From Variovorax sp. IB41 (lineage in GTDB: Bacteria > Pseudomonadota > Gammaproteobacteria > Burkholderiales > Burkholderiaceae_C): a DNA stretch of 64,000 nt. The stretch covers positions 41,094 through 105,093 of the forward strand of contig NZ_JAEFCB010000021.1 of the NCBI RefSeq assembly GCF_016405905.1, given 5' to 3'. This document shows, piece after piece, positions 50,651-59,212 of this stretch. Under the pieces are notes generated by a model, which was not told the origin of the DNA, searched no databases, and saw nothing but the letters and a program-made list of their open reading frames with translations. The translations under genes were made by a program, and so were the position numbers. The first letter of the stretch is position 1; each line of letters opens with the position of its first letter.

Positions 50651-51320
50651 AGTCGTATTGAAGGCACGCGGGCTCACCAAACGTTTTCACGAAGGACGCA
50701 TCGACCTCACCGTGCTGCACGGCGTGGACCTGGATGTGCATGCCGGCGAAACGCTGGCCATCGTCGGCGCCTCGGGCTCGGGCAAGAGCACGCTGCTGCA
50801 TTTGATGGGCGGGCTCGATGCGCCGACCGCGGGCAAGGTCGAACTGCTCGGCAAGGACATCGCGCATGCCGATGCCGCGGAGCAGGGGCGGCTGCGCAAC
50901 CAGCACCTGGGTTTCGTCTACCAGTTCCATCACCTGCTGCCCGAATTCAGCGCGCTGGACAACGTGGCGATGCCGCTGAAGATCCGCCGCGTCGAGGCGG
51001 CGCAGGCCGCGGAGTCGGCCCGCAAGATCCTCGCGAGCGTGGGCCTCGGTGAGCGCGTGCACCATCGCCCGGCCGAGCTCTCTGGCGGCGAGCGCCAGCG
51101 CGTGGCCATTGCGCGCGCGCTGGTCACGCAGCCAGCGTGCGTGCTGGCCGACGAGCCCACGGGCAACCTGGACCGCAGCACGGCCGACACGGTGTTCGCG
51201 CTGATGCTCGACCTGGCGCACCGGCATGGCACGGCGTTCGTGATGGTCACGCACGACCAGGAGCTGGCCAAGCGCTGCGACCGCGTGCTGCAGTTGGTGG
51301 CGGGCCGGCTCGCGGGCTGA
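50643..51320 (+). CDS. lolD: Lipoprotein-releasing ABC transporter ATP-binding protein
   Basis: ATPase of the Lol release complex, 225 aa. Walker A GASGSGKST, the LolD-typical LGFVYQFHHLLPEFSALDNV, signature LSGGERQRVAIARAL, Walker B VLADEPTGNLD and H-loop VTHDQELAKR. ATG 50643 overlaps the lolC stop. Followed by a large intergenic inverted repeat. Confidence 0.95.
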   Translation: MSEVVLKARGLTKRFHEGRIDLTVLHGVDLDVHAGETLAIVGASGSGKSTLLHLMGGLDAPTAGKVELLGKDIAHADAAEQGRLRNQHLGFVYQFHHLLPEFSALDNVAMPLKIRRVEAAQAAESARKILASVGLGERVHHRPAELSGGERQRVAIARALVTQPACVLADEPTGNLDRSTADTVFALMLDLAHRHGTAFVMVTHDQELAKRCDRVLQLVAGRLAG

Positions 51321-51330
51321 CCCTTGCCTT

Positions 51331-51444
51331 TCTCCCTCCCCCGCTGGGGGAGGGCCGGGGTGGGGGCTCGCGGCCTCCAACGCCATGCAGCCTTCAAGGC
51401 CGCGCGTGCCCCCATCCCAACCTTCCCCCAGCGGGGGAAGGGGC
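51331..51444. repeat. Long imperfect inverted repeat between lolD and the sigma factor gene
   Basis: Arms of about 45 bp: 51331-51375 (TCCCTCCCCCGCTGGGGGAG, then GGCCGGGGTGGGGGC, CGCGGCC) and 51398-51444 (GGCCGCGCGTGCCCCCATCC, then CCTTCCCCCAGCGGGGG). A 22-base centre separates them. Each arm also has its own small hairpin (CCCCCGCTGGGGG). It sits between convergent genes and reaches the stop codon of the sigma gene. REP/MITE-like. Confidence 0.8.
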
Positions 51445-52208
51445 TAATGCAACGCTTCTTCGACCTGGCTCGCATCCAGCGGCAGCACGCACAGCACCTT
51501 GCCGCCGAGCGTCAGCACGAGGCCGAGCTGTCCGCCGATCTGCATCACCTGGCACATCGCGCGCGGTGCATCGGACTTGGGTGCCATCGCAGCCGACATG
51601 GCGAGCGCACGCGCCGGCGGCTGCCGCAGCATCGCGAACAGCGTACGCGCATCGCAGTCATGCAGCGCTTGTCGGTACACATGGAAGACCGCTTCAGAGC
51701 CGCCGTCTCCCGCGTCCTTGTTGTCCTGCCGCAGCCGCAGCAATGCGCGATGCAGCTGCTGCCGGCACGCCGCCTCGGTCTTGCCAGCGGCCTCTGCAAT
51801 TTCCTTGAAGCTGGCCTCGAACACTTCGCGCAGCAGCACCGCGGCGCCGTCTGCGGGACTCAGCCGCGCGGCCAGCAACCGCAGCGCCTGTTCGACCTCT
51901 TGCGCCAGCGCTGCGTGGGATTCGATGGAAGCAGCCTCGGCCGCAGGCTCCAGCGCCTGCGCATCCTGAAGCCAACGCTGCATCCAGTTGCGCCGTCGCA
52001 GCCGGTCGATGGCCAGGTGCTGCATCACGGTGGTGAGCCAGGCCTGCGCAACATCGAGTGCCGGCTGGTCACCCTCTTCGAGGGCGCGCAGATACGTGTC
52101 CTGCACCACGTCTTCGGCCTCGGCCGTGTTGCCCAGGAGCCGTGCCGCGGCACGGACGAGCCGGCCGCGATGCGCCGGCAATTGCGACAGGTAGCGTTCA
52201 TCGAGCAT
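51444..52208 (-). CDS. ECF-type sigma-70 factor with C-terminal extension
   Basis: 254 aa. Region 2 (about residues 10-75) has AEAEDVVQDTYLRAL and VAQAWLTTVMQHLAIDRLRRR. Region 4 (about 105-160) has LSPADGAAVLLREVFEASFKEIAEAAGKTEAACRQQLHRA (in parts). A further about 90 residues (CDARTLFAMLRQPP onward, ending LDASQVEEALH) is not part of a minimal ECF factor and may be regulatory. No anti-sigma gene is adjacent. Divergent from the ClpP-like gene, which makes that a possible target. Confidence 0.8.
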   Translation of the reverse strand: MLDERYLSQLPAHRGRLVRAAARLLGNTAEAEDVVQDTYLRALEEGDQPALDVAQAWLTTVMQHLAIDRLRRRNWMQRWLQDAQALEPAAEAASIESHAALAQEVEQALRLLAARLSPADGAAVLLREVFEASFKEIAEAAGKTEAACRQQLHRALLRLRQDNKDAGDGGSEAVFHVYRQALHDCDARTLFAMLRQPPARALAMSAAMAPKSDAPRAMCQVMQIGGQLGLVLTLGGKVLCVLPLDASQVEEALH

Positions 52209-52295
52209 CGATGCAGCTTGCCACAGCCCCCGCAATGTCACGAAACTGTGGGCTTGTTCGTCAAGACAGTTCAACCACAGGAGTTTTTCTTGATC

Positions 52296-52886
52296 ATGGA
52301 AACCGACGACGACACCAAGCCCGCGGCCACGGCCGAGCCGCGCAACTCCTACCTGGAGGAGAAGGCATTCAAATCGCGCACGCTGCTGATCTTCGGCAGC
52401 ATCACCGACGCGGTGGCCGCCGACGTCACGCGCCGGCTCATCGCGCTCGATGCGGACAACCAGCAACCCATCGACATCCTGGTGAGCTCGCCCGGCGGGC
52501 ACCTGGAGTCGGGCGATGCGATCCACGACATCGTGCGCTTCATCGGCGCGCCGGTGAACATGATCGGCACCGGCTGGGTCGGCAGCGCGGCGACGCACCT
52601 CTTTCTCGCGGCCCCGCGCGAGCGCCGCGTGTGCCTGCCCAACACGCGCTTTTTGATCCACCAGCCCAGCGGCGGCGCGGGCGGGCAGGCGACCGACATC
52701 GCGATCCAGGCACAGGAAATCATCAAGGCCCGCCAGCGCATCGCGCACGAGATCGCGCGCGAGACGGGCAAGCCCATCGACGTGGTGCTGGCCGACATCG
52801 AGCGCGACCGCTGGCTCTCGGCCGAGGAGGCGGTGGAATACGGGCTGGTCTCGCGGATCATCCAGCGCAAGACCGAGCTGAAGTAG
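52296..52886 (+). CDS. ClpP-like serine protease subunit
   Basis: Tetradecameric Clp peptidase fold, 196 aa. The catalytic triad is intact as Ser97 (WVGSAATHLFLAAP), His122 (FLIHQPSGG) and Asp171 (ERDRWLSAEEAVEYGLV), the same numbering as E. coli ClpP. The nucleophile context GSAAT differs from the canonical AASMG. No clpX or tig next to it, so it is probably a second ClpP paralogue and not the housekeeping one. Start ATG 52296 or TTG 52290; AGGAG at 52279-52283 fits the TTG spacing better. Confidence 0.85.
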   Translation: METDDDTKPAATAEPRNSYLEEKAFKSRTLLIFGSITDAVAADVTRRLIALDADNQQPIDILVSSPGGHLESGDAIHDIVRFIGAPVNMIGTGWVGSAATHLFLAAPRERRVCLPNTRFLIHQPSGGAGGQATDIAIQAQEIIKARQRIAHEIARETGKPIDVVLADIERDRWLSAEEAVEYGLVSRIIQRKTELK

Positions 52887-52889
52887 CAG

Positions 52890-53276
52890 TTACTTGGGCT
52901 TGTAGGCCACCACGTCGATCTCGACCTTCGCATCGACCATGAGGCGCGCCTCGGTGGTCGAGCGCGCCGGCTTGTTCTCGCCGAAGTAGCCCATGTAGAT
53001 GCGGTTGAAGGCACCAAAGTCGCGCGCATCGTGCAGCCAGACGGTGCTCTTGCACACGTCGTCGAGCGTCGCGCCGGCCAGCGCGAGCACTTTCTTCAGG
53101 TTCTCCATCACCTGGCGCGTCTGCGCCTCGATGCCGCCCACCACGATCTCGCCGTCGGCATTGGCCGGCACCTGGCCCGAGACGTAGATGAAATCGCCCG
53201 CGCGCACGGCCGGGGAGAAGGGGCGGGCCTGGCGGTCCGAGGCGACGGGCGGGGCGCCGAGGTATTCGAGGGGCAT
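52890..53276 (-). CDS. RidA-family enamine/imine deaminase
   Basis: YjgF/YER057c/UK114 family trimeric protein, 128 aa, which hydrolyses reactive 2-aminoacrylate-type enamines and imines released by PLP enzymes. Motifs: FSPAVRAGDFIYVSGQVPA, GGIEAQTRQVMENLKKVLALAG and the C-terminal PARSTTEARLMVDAKVEIDVVAY with the family's conserved Arg (here RSTTEAR in place of PARxxxxV). Divergent from the peptide-transport/deaminase operon, sharing its regulatory region, which fits a detoxifying partner role (inference). Confidence 0.85.
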   Translation of the reverse strand: MPLEYLGAPPVASDRQARPFSPAVRAGDFIYVSGQVPANADGEIVVGGIEAQTRQVMENLKKVLALAGATLDDVCKSTVWLHDARDFGAFNRIYMGYFGENKPARSTTEARLMVDAKVEIDVVAYKPK

Positions 53277-53333
53277 GGGAGGACTCCTGAAGTGGGGGAA
53301 TGAAAGAAAAGCGGACCGCAAGTATCGATCCAA

Positions 53334-53352
53334 TCTGAAAATCTATTTCAGA
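53334..53352. promoter_or_regulatory. Perfect palindrome TCTGAAA-ATCTA-TTTCAGA, candidate RpiR operator
   Basis: Seven-base arms (53334-53340 and 53346-53352) with a 5-base centre, placed between ridA and the ABC operon. Sites with GAAA/TTTC arms are common for RpiR/MurR-type regulators, and one such regulator is encoded in the operon (61529). This pairing is inferred from location only. Confidence 0.5.
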
Positions 53353-53353
53353 A

Positions 53354-53373
53354 TAACCCTCGAACAAGGGTTA
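53354..53373. promoter_or_regulatory. Second palindrome TAACCCT-CGAACA-AGGGTTA
   Basis: Perfect 7-base inverted repeat (53354-53360 and 53367-53373) beginning two bases after the previous palindrome. It may be a second operator, a hairpin in the leader or part of the promoter of the substrate-binding-protein gene. Confidence 0.45.
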
Positions 53374-53469
53374 ACACGGATGATTTGGCATGAATACTGC
53401 TTCAAAGTCCGGGCCGAAAAGAAAATTTCTTTCACAAACCCTGCCCGACCCCACGAAGGAGTTCTCCCC

Positions 53470-55062
53470 ATGCCCAACGCCGCCCACGCCGCCCACGCTG
53501 GTCTCGTCCAGCGCCTGCCCACGCTGTCCAAGCGCAGCCTGCTGGGTGCGTCTCTCCTCGCGATGCTGTGCGCCGCGCTGCCGCAGCACGAGGCGCATGC
53601 CCAGGGGCCGCGCAACTTCGCCACGCTCGCGATGGTGGCCGAGCCGCAGACGCTCGACCCGATGGCCTCCACGGCCGACCTGGTCGGAACCATCATGCAG
53701 CACGTGTACGAGACGCTCTACACCTTCGATGCCAAGTGGAACGTGGTGCCGATGCTGGCCGAAACGATGCCGAAGATCTCCGCCGACGGCAAGACCTACG
53801 CCATCACCCTTCGCAAGGGCGTGATGCTGCACAACGGCCGCGAACTCAACGCCGACGATGTGGTCGCGAGCCTGCAGCGCTGGATGGACCAGTCGCCGCG
53901 CGGCAAGGCCGTGGGCAAGGAAATCGAGACGCTCAAGGCCAAGGGCCCGCTCGGCGTGGAGATCGTGCTGAAGGCGCCGTATGCGCCGCTGCTCTCGCAG
54001 CTGGCCCTCCCCAGCGGCATGGCCGCGATCATGGCCAAGGACTCGATCGCCTCGCCGCTCAAGGAGTTCGTCGGCACCGGCCCCTACAAGTTCAAGGAGC
54101 GCCGCCCCGACCAGTTCGTGCTGCTCACCCGCTTCGACAAGTACGCCGCGCGCAAGGAACCCGCGAGCGGCTACGGCGGCAAGCGCGAAGCAGCGATCGA
54201 GGAGCTGCGCTTCGTGCCCGTGCCCAACGCCAGCACGCGCGTCGAAGGCGCGCTCGCGGGCCAGTACGACTTCGCCGACCTGCTGCCGGTGGAGGCGCTG
54301 CCGCGCCTGGAAAAATCGGGCGGCAAGACCGTGCCGATCATGACGCCGTCGTTCGGCTTCCCCTACCTCGTGCTCAACACCAAGGAAGGCGTGGCCGCGA
54401 GCCAGCCGGTGCGCCAGGCGATCCAGACCGCGCTCGGCGAAGGCGAGATGCTCGCCGCGGGCTTCGGCGACACGCGCTTCTTCGTGGCCGAGGGCAACCA
54501 CTTCCCCAAGGGCTCGCCGTTCTATTCGACCGCCGGCGGCGACCAGTACAACCAGCGCAACGCCGCCAAGGCCAAGGAACTTGCGGCCAAGGCCGGCTAC
54601 AAGGGCGATCCGATCCGCGTGCTCACCAGCCGCCAGTACGACTTCCACTACAACATGTCGCTGCTGATGGCCGAGCAATTGAAGCGCGCGGGCTTCAAGG
54701 TCGACCTCAACGTGGTCGACTGGGCCACGCTCGTGCAGCGCCGCAACGACTCCAAGCTCTGGGACATCTACGTGACCCACTCGGGCCAGTTCCCCGAGCC
54801 GATGCTCTCGCCGCCGCAGCTGGGTGACGGCGCCCCCGGCTGGTGGGACACGCCCGCCAAGAAGTCGGCGCTGCAGGCCTTCAACGTCGAGAGCGATCCG
54901 GCCAAGCGCGGCGCGCTGTGGGGCAAGGTGCAGCAGGTCGTCTACGACGAGGTGCCGTACATCAACGTCGGCAAGTTCAACGGCCTCTCGGCCAAGAGCC
55001 CGGTGCTGGACAACTACACGCCCGCGACCTGGCCGTTCTTCTGGAACGCGAAGATCAAGTAA
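53470..55062 (+). CDS. Peptide ABC transporter substrate-binding protein (family 5)
   Basis: Periplasmic DppA/OppA-type binding protein, 530 aa. Signal peptide of about 45 residues (MPNAAHAAHAGL..., core LLGASLLAMLCAALP, cleavage near EAHAQG). The mature start LAMVAEPQTLDPMASTADLVGTIMQHVYETLY (shown in part) and the YAITLRKGVMLHNGRELNADDVVASLQRW segment are diagnostic of SBP family 5. AAGGAG lies directly before the ATG. First gene of an operon that ends with a D-aminoacylase, so the ligand may be D-amino-acid-containing peptides or N-acyl-D-amino acids. Confidence 0.9.
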   Translation: MPNAAHAAHAGLVQRLPTLSKRSLLGASLLAMLCAALPQHEAHAQGPRNFATLAMVAEPQTLDPMASTADLVGTIMQHVYETLYTFDAKWNVVPMLAETMPKISADGKTYAITLRKGVMLHNGRELNADDVVASLQRWMDQSPRGKAVGKEIETLKAKGPLGVEIVLKAPYAPLLSQLALPSGMAAIMAKDSIASPLKEFVGTGPYKFKERRPDQFVLLTRFDKYAARKEPASGYGGKREAAIEELRFVPVPNASTRVEGALAGQYDFADLLPVEALPRLEKSGGKTVPIMTPSFGFPYLVLNTKEGVAASQPVRQAIQTALGEGEMLAAGFGDTRFFVAEGNHFPKGSPFYSTAGGDQYNQRNAAKAKELAAKAGYKGDPIRVLTSRQYDFHYNMSLLMAEQLKRAGFKVDLNVVDWATLVQRRNDSKLWDIYVTHSGQFPEPMLSPPQLGDGAPGWWDTPAKKSALQAFNVESDPAKRGALWGKVQQVVYDEVPYINVGKFNGLSAKSPVLDNYTPATWPFFWNAKIK

Positions 55063-55082
55063 GGCCGCGAAGGACATCCGCC

Positions 55083-56351
55083 ATGCCATCGCGTCGCCAA
55101 CTTCTGCAAGCCAGCGCACTGGCCTCCGGCCTCGGAGCCCTGGGTCTCACGACCTCCACCGCACAGGCCGCCACGTCGGCTCCTGTCTACGCCTACGTCG
55201 GCACCTACAGCGACGGCGGCAAGCCGTGGCGCGGCGGGCGCGGCCTGGGCGTTCACCAGTTCGTGGTGGACAGCGCGACCGGCGCGCTCAAGCCCATCCC
55301 CGGCGCGCCGCCTGCGGTGGCGAGCACCGGCGATAGCGCCAAGCTGCGCAACCCCGCATCGCTCGCGCGGCACCCGAAGCTGCCGATGCTCTATGCGGCC
55401 AACGAGTTCGAGGCCGGCTCTGTTTCCGCCTTCCGCATCGGCACAAGCACCAGCGACCGTGGCGCGCTGTCGTTCGTGGCCGAAATGGCCTGCGGCGGCA
55501 AGGACCCGGCCTACATCAGCGTGCATCCCGACGGTCGTTTTCTCTTCACCGCGAACTACGCTAGCGGCGATGTGAGCGTGATCGCGCTGCGCACCGACGG
55601 CGGCTTCGATCCGGACGTCGCCGCCGTCGTCTACAAGGACGTGGCCGCCTGCGGCGCCACGCCCTGCAAGCCCGGCGCCGACGTGGTGCCGGCCGCGGCC
55701 CGCTCGCACGAAGGCTTTGCCACGAGCGACCACGACGGCCCGCATGCGCACATGGTGCACAGCGATCCGACCGGCAACTTCGTGCTGGTGGCGGACCTGG
55801 GCCTCGATCGCGTGATCTCGTACCGCTTCGACCGCATCACCGGCGTGCTGAGCGAGCCGAGCACGGTCGCCGTGTCCGAAAGCTCGGGCGCGCGCCACTT
55901 CGTCTTCCACCCGAACGGCAAGTGGCTCTACCTCGTGAACGAAGAGGCCTCGACCATCGCCTTCATGCGCTACGACAGCGCCACCGGCGTGCTCACGCTG
56001 GTGAGCGAAACCTCGGCGCTGCCCAAGGGCTTCAAGGGCACCAGCTACGCCTCGGGCATCCGCATGCTGCCGGACGGCCAGCACTTCGTGTCGCTCAACC
56101 GGCTGCACGATTCGATCTCGCTCTTCAAGGTCGACGCCCGCACCGGCGCGCCCACGCTCGTGCGCGAGGAGTGGACGCGCGGCAACTACCCGCGCAGCTG
56201 CACGCTCGATCCGAGCGGGCGCTTTCTCTACGTGTGCCACAACAAGCAGGGCGACAACGTCACGGTGTTCCGCGTGAAGAAGGGCGACATCCAGTTCACC
56301 GGCCAGTACGTGGCCGTCGGCAGCGCGGCCGCCATCGAGTTCTCGTCGTGA
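55083..56351 (+). CDS. Tat-exported lactonase-family beta-propeller protein
   Basis: 422 aa. The N-terminus is a twin-arginine signal (SRRQLLQASALASGLGALG, ending TAQAATS). The mature protein is a seven-bladed propeller of the YbhE/6-phosphogluconolactonase (Pgl) family: repeated ISVHPDGRFLFTANY, HMVHSDPTGNFVLVADLGLDRV and HFVFHPNGKWLYLVNEEAST type blades. A periplasmic location makes a role in the pentose phosphate pathway unlikely. It may hydrolyse a lactone or serve as a binding scaffold. Lies between the binding protein and permease genes, an unusual insertion in a Dpp-type operon. Confidence 0.8.
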   Translation: MPSRRQLLQASALASGLGALGLTTSTAQAATSAPVYAYVGTYSDGGKPWRGGRGLGVHQFVVDSATGALKPIPGAPPAVASTGDSAKLRNPASLARHPKLPMLYAANEFEAGSVSAFRIGTSTSDRGALSFVAEMACGGKDPAYISVHPDGRFLFTANYASGDVSVIALRTDGGFDPDVAAVVYKDVAACGATPCKPGADVVPAAARSHEGFATSDHDGPHAHMVHSDPTGNFVLVADLGLDRVISYRFDRITGVLSEPSTVAVSESSGARHFVFHPNGKWLYLVNEEASTIAFMRYDSATGVLTLVSETSALPKGFKGTSYASGIRMLPDGQHFVSLNRLHDSISLFKVDARTGAPTLVREEWTRGNYPRSCTLDPSGRFLYVCHNKQGDNVTVFRVKKGDIQFTGQYVAVGSAAAIEFSS

Positions 56352-57313
56352 TGCCGAAGATGAAAAGTGCGCCGCTGCGCTACATCGCCTCGCGCGCGGG
56401 CGGCATGCTCGTCGTGCTCGCCATCGTGGCGGTGCTGGTCTTCGTGCTCACGCGCGCCGCGTCGGGCGATCCGGTCTCGGTGCTGCTGGGCGACCAGGCC
56501 ACCGCGGCCGACATCGCGCGCGTGCAAAAGGACTACGGCCTGGACAAGCCGCTGCCCGTGCAGTTCGGCTACTGGCTGCGCGAAGTGCTGCAGGGCAACC
56601 TGGGCACCTCGATCTTCCTGCAGCGCCCGGTGACGCAGGCGCTGTGGGAGCGTGCCGAGCCCACCACGCTGCTCGCGCTCATGGCCGTGGCCATCGCGGC
56701 GCTGATCGGCGTGCCCTGCGGCATCGTCTCGGCGGTGTTTCGCGGGCGCGTGGTCGACCAGCTGTTCACCGGCATCGCGATGCTCGGCGCGAGCATTCCG
56801 AGCTTCTGGCTGGGCATCGTGCTGATCCAGATCTTCGCGGTGTCGTTCGGCTGGTTCCCGGTGTCGGGCTACGGCGCGCCCGATGCGGCGCTGGCCGAGC
56901 GACTGCATGCGCTGGTGCTGCCGGCCGCGGTGCTGGGCCTGTTGAACTCGGCGCTCATCATCCGCTTCACGCGCGCCTCGATGCTCGACGTGCTCGGCGA
57001 AGACTACGTGCGCACCGCGCGCTCCAAGGGCCTCTCCGAAAGCAAGGTGGTGCTCAAGCACGCGCTGCGCAATGCGCTGGTGCCCATCGTCACGGTGATC
57101 GGCCTCACGGTCGCGCTGATGATCGGCGGCGCCGTCATCACCGAGACGGTGTTCGGCCTGCCGGGCGTCGGCAACCTCGTGGTGAGCGCGGTGCTGCGGC
57201 GCGATTACCCCGTCATTCAAGGCGCGCTGCTCGTGATTGCCGCGATCTACGTGCTCATCAATTTCTCGATCGATCTGCTGTATGCGGTGGTCGATCCGCG
57301 CGTGAAGGTCTGA
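56351..57313 (+). CDS. Peptide ABC transporter permease (DppB-like)
   Basis: Inner-membrane permease, 320 aa, six helices. Has the DppB/OppB N-terminus (RAASGDPVSVLLGDQATAADIARVQKDYGLDKPLPVQFGYWL, in parts) and the EAA loop ARSKGLSESKVVLKHALRNALVP near residue 215. C-terminal VITETVFGLPGVGNLVVSAV is typical. Starts inside the previous stop. Confidence 0.92.
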   Translation: MPKMKSAPLRYIASRAGGMLVVLAIVAVLVFVLTRAASGDPVSVLLGDQATAADIARVQKDYGLDKPLPVQFGYWLREVLQGNLGTSIFLQRPVTQALWERAEPTTLLALMAVAIAALIGVPCGIVSAVFRGRVVDQLFTGIAMLGASIPSFWLGIVLIQIFAVSFGWFPVSGYGAPDAALAERLHALVLPAAVLGLLNSALIIRFTRASMLDVLGEDYVRTARSKGLSESKVVLKHALRNALVPIVTVIGLTVALMIGGAVITETVFGLPGVGNLVVSAVLRRDYPVIQGALLVIAAIYVLINFSIDLLYAVVDPRVKV

Positions 57314-57323
57314 GGGAAGAAAA

Positions 57324-58163
57324 ATGCAAATGCCCCGCATGCTCCGCCAGCTGATGCACCGCCGCATCGTGATGGTCTCCGCGCTGGTGCTGCTGGTGAT
57401 CGCGGTGCTCGCCATCGGCGCGCCGCTGTTCGCCTCCATCGACCCCAACGACACCGCCGTGCTCGACCGCCTGAAGGCACCGAGCGCCGAGCATTTGCTC
57501 GGCACCGACGAACTCGGCCGCGACCTCTATTCGCGCATCGTGCACGGCGCGCGCTACTCGCTGGCCATCGCGGCGCTCACCGCGCTGGGCTCGGTCATCG
57601 CCGGCACGGTGCTGGGCCTGATGGCCGGGTTCTTTCGCCGGCTCGACACGCCGCTCATGCGCGTGGTCGACGCGATGATGTCCTTCCCCGACATCCTCCT
57701 GGCCATCGCGCTGGTGGCGATCCTCGGGCCTTCGCTGATGAACACCGTGCTCGCGCTGGTGCTGGTGTACACGCCCCGCGTGGCGCGGGTGGTGCGGGCT
57801 TCCACGCTGGTGGTGCGGGAGCTGCTGTTCGTCGAGGCGGTGCGCGCGCTGGGCGTGCGCACCTCGCGCATCCTGTGGCGGCACATATTGCCGAACCTCA
57901 TGTCGCCGATCCTCGTGCAGGTGTCGTTCATCTTCGCCTACGCGATCCTGGCCGAGGCGGGGCTCTCGTTCCTCGGCGTCGGCGTGCCGCCCGAGATTCC
58001 GACCTGGGGCACCATGGTCGCGGGCAGCCAGCAGTACGCGCACCAGGCCTTCTGGGTGGTGCTGTTCCCGGGGCTCGCGATCATCTTCACGGCGCTCTCG
58101 CTGCAACTGCTCGGCGACGGCGTGCGCGACCTGCTGGACCCCAAGCTCAAGAAGACCTCGTGA
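57324..58163 (+). CDS. Peptide ABC transporter permease (DppC-like)
   Basis: Second permease, 279 aa, six helices. N-terminal helix then HLLGTDELGRDLYSRIVHGARYSL, the DppC/OppC hallmark, EAA loop EAVRALGVRTSRILWRHILPNLMSP and a C-terminal AILAEAGLSFLGVGVPPEIPTWG. Pairs with the DppB-like subunit. Confidence 0.93.
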   Translation: MQMPRMLRQLMHRRIVMVSALVLLVIAVLAIGAPLFASIDPNDTAVLDRLKAPSAEHLLGTDELGRDLYSRIVHGARYSLAIAALTALGSVIAGTVLGLMAGFFRRLDTPLMRVVDAMMSFPDILLAIALVAILGPSLMNTVLALVLVYTPRVARVVRASTLVVRELLFVEAVRALGVRTSRILWRHILPNLMSPILVQVSFIFAYAILAEAGLSFLGVGVPPEIPTWGTMVAGSQQYAHQAFWVVLFPGLAIIFTALSLQLLGDGVRDLLDPKLKKTS

Positions 58164-59212
58164 TGACGAACCCCACGAACCCCACGAACAACACACCGCG
58201 TTTGACGGTCAGCAACCTGAGCACGAGCTTTCCCACCGAGGACGGCCTGATCCGCTCGGTGGCCGATGTGAGCTTCTCCATCCAGCCGGGCAAGACCACC
58301 GCGCTGGTCGGCGAATCGGGCTCGGGCAAGTCGGTCACCAGCCTCACGCTGATGCGCCTTTTGCCCAAGACCGCGAACGCGCAGGTCAGCGGCTCGGCCG
58401 CTTTCGTCACGCGCGAAGGCAAGACGCTCGACCTGCTGCAGATCGGCGAGCGCGAGATGCGGTCGCTGCGCGGCAACCAGCTGTCGATGATCTTCCAGGA
58501 GCCGATGACCAGCCTGAACCCGGTCTTCACCATCGGCGAGCAGATCGCCGAGAGCGTGCGGCTGCACAAGGGCCTGGACCGCAAGGCCGCGCTCGCGCAT
58601 GCGCTGCGCATGCTGGAGCTGGTGGAAATTCCTGCGGCGGCGCAGCGCATCCACGAGTACCCGCACCAGCTCTCGGGTGGCATGCGCCAGCGCGTGATGA
58701 TCGCGCTCGCGATGGCCTGCGACCCGACGCTCCTGATCGCCGACGAGCCCACCACCGCGCTGGACGTGACCATCCAGGCGCAGATCCTCGAGCTCATGCG
58801 GCGGCTGCAGGCCGAGACGGGCATGAGCATCCTCTTCATCACCCACAACCTGGGCGTGGTCGCGCACCATGCGGACGACGTGGTGGTGCTCTATGCAGGC
58901 CGCGTGGTCGAGAGCGCGCCCGTGCGGCCGCTGTTCGCGCAGCCCGAGCACCCGTACACCCAAGGCCTGCTGGCGTGCCTTCCGGGCAAGGCGCGTGTTC
59001 CCGGGCAACCCAAGCCCAAGCGCCTGTTCGCGATCCGCGGGCAGGTATCGAGCCCGCTCGCGCCGCCGCCCGGCTGCGCCTTCGAGCCGCGCTGCGACCT
59101 GGCGCTGGCCGGCTGCAGCGCCGCGATCCCGCCGCTCATCGACATCCGCCCGGGCCGCCAGGCCCGCTGCATTCGCGTGCAGCCCGATGCCCCACTCGCG
59201 AGGGTCGCATGA
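58163..59212 (+). CDS. Peptide ABC transporter ATP-binding protein (DppD-like)
   Basis: 349 aa. Walker A GESGSGKSV, signature LSGGMRQRVMIALA, Walker B LLIADEPTTALD, H-loop ITHNLGVVAHH and the C-terminal oligopeptide/dipeptide domain with its Cys-rich element GCAFEPRCDLALAGC. Translational overlap with the permease and with the next ATPase. Confidence 0.93.
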   Translation: MTNPTNPTNNTPRLTVSNLSTSFPTEDGLIRSVADVSFSIQPGKTTALVGESGSGKSVTSLTLMRLLPKTANAQVSGSAAFVTREGKTLDLLQIGEREMRSLRGNQLSMIFQEPMTSLNPVFTIGEQIAESVRLHKGLDRKAALAHALRMLELVEIPAAAQRIHEYPHQLSGGMRQRVMIALAMACDPTLLIADEPTTALDVTIQAQILELMRRLQAETGMSILFITHNLGVVAHHADDVVVLYAGRVVESAPVRPLFAQPEHPYTQGLLACLPGKARVPGQPKPKRLFAIRGQVSSPLAPPPGCAFEPRCDLALAGCSAAIPPLIDIRPGRQARCIRVQPDAPLARVA

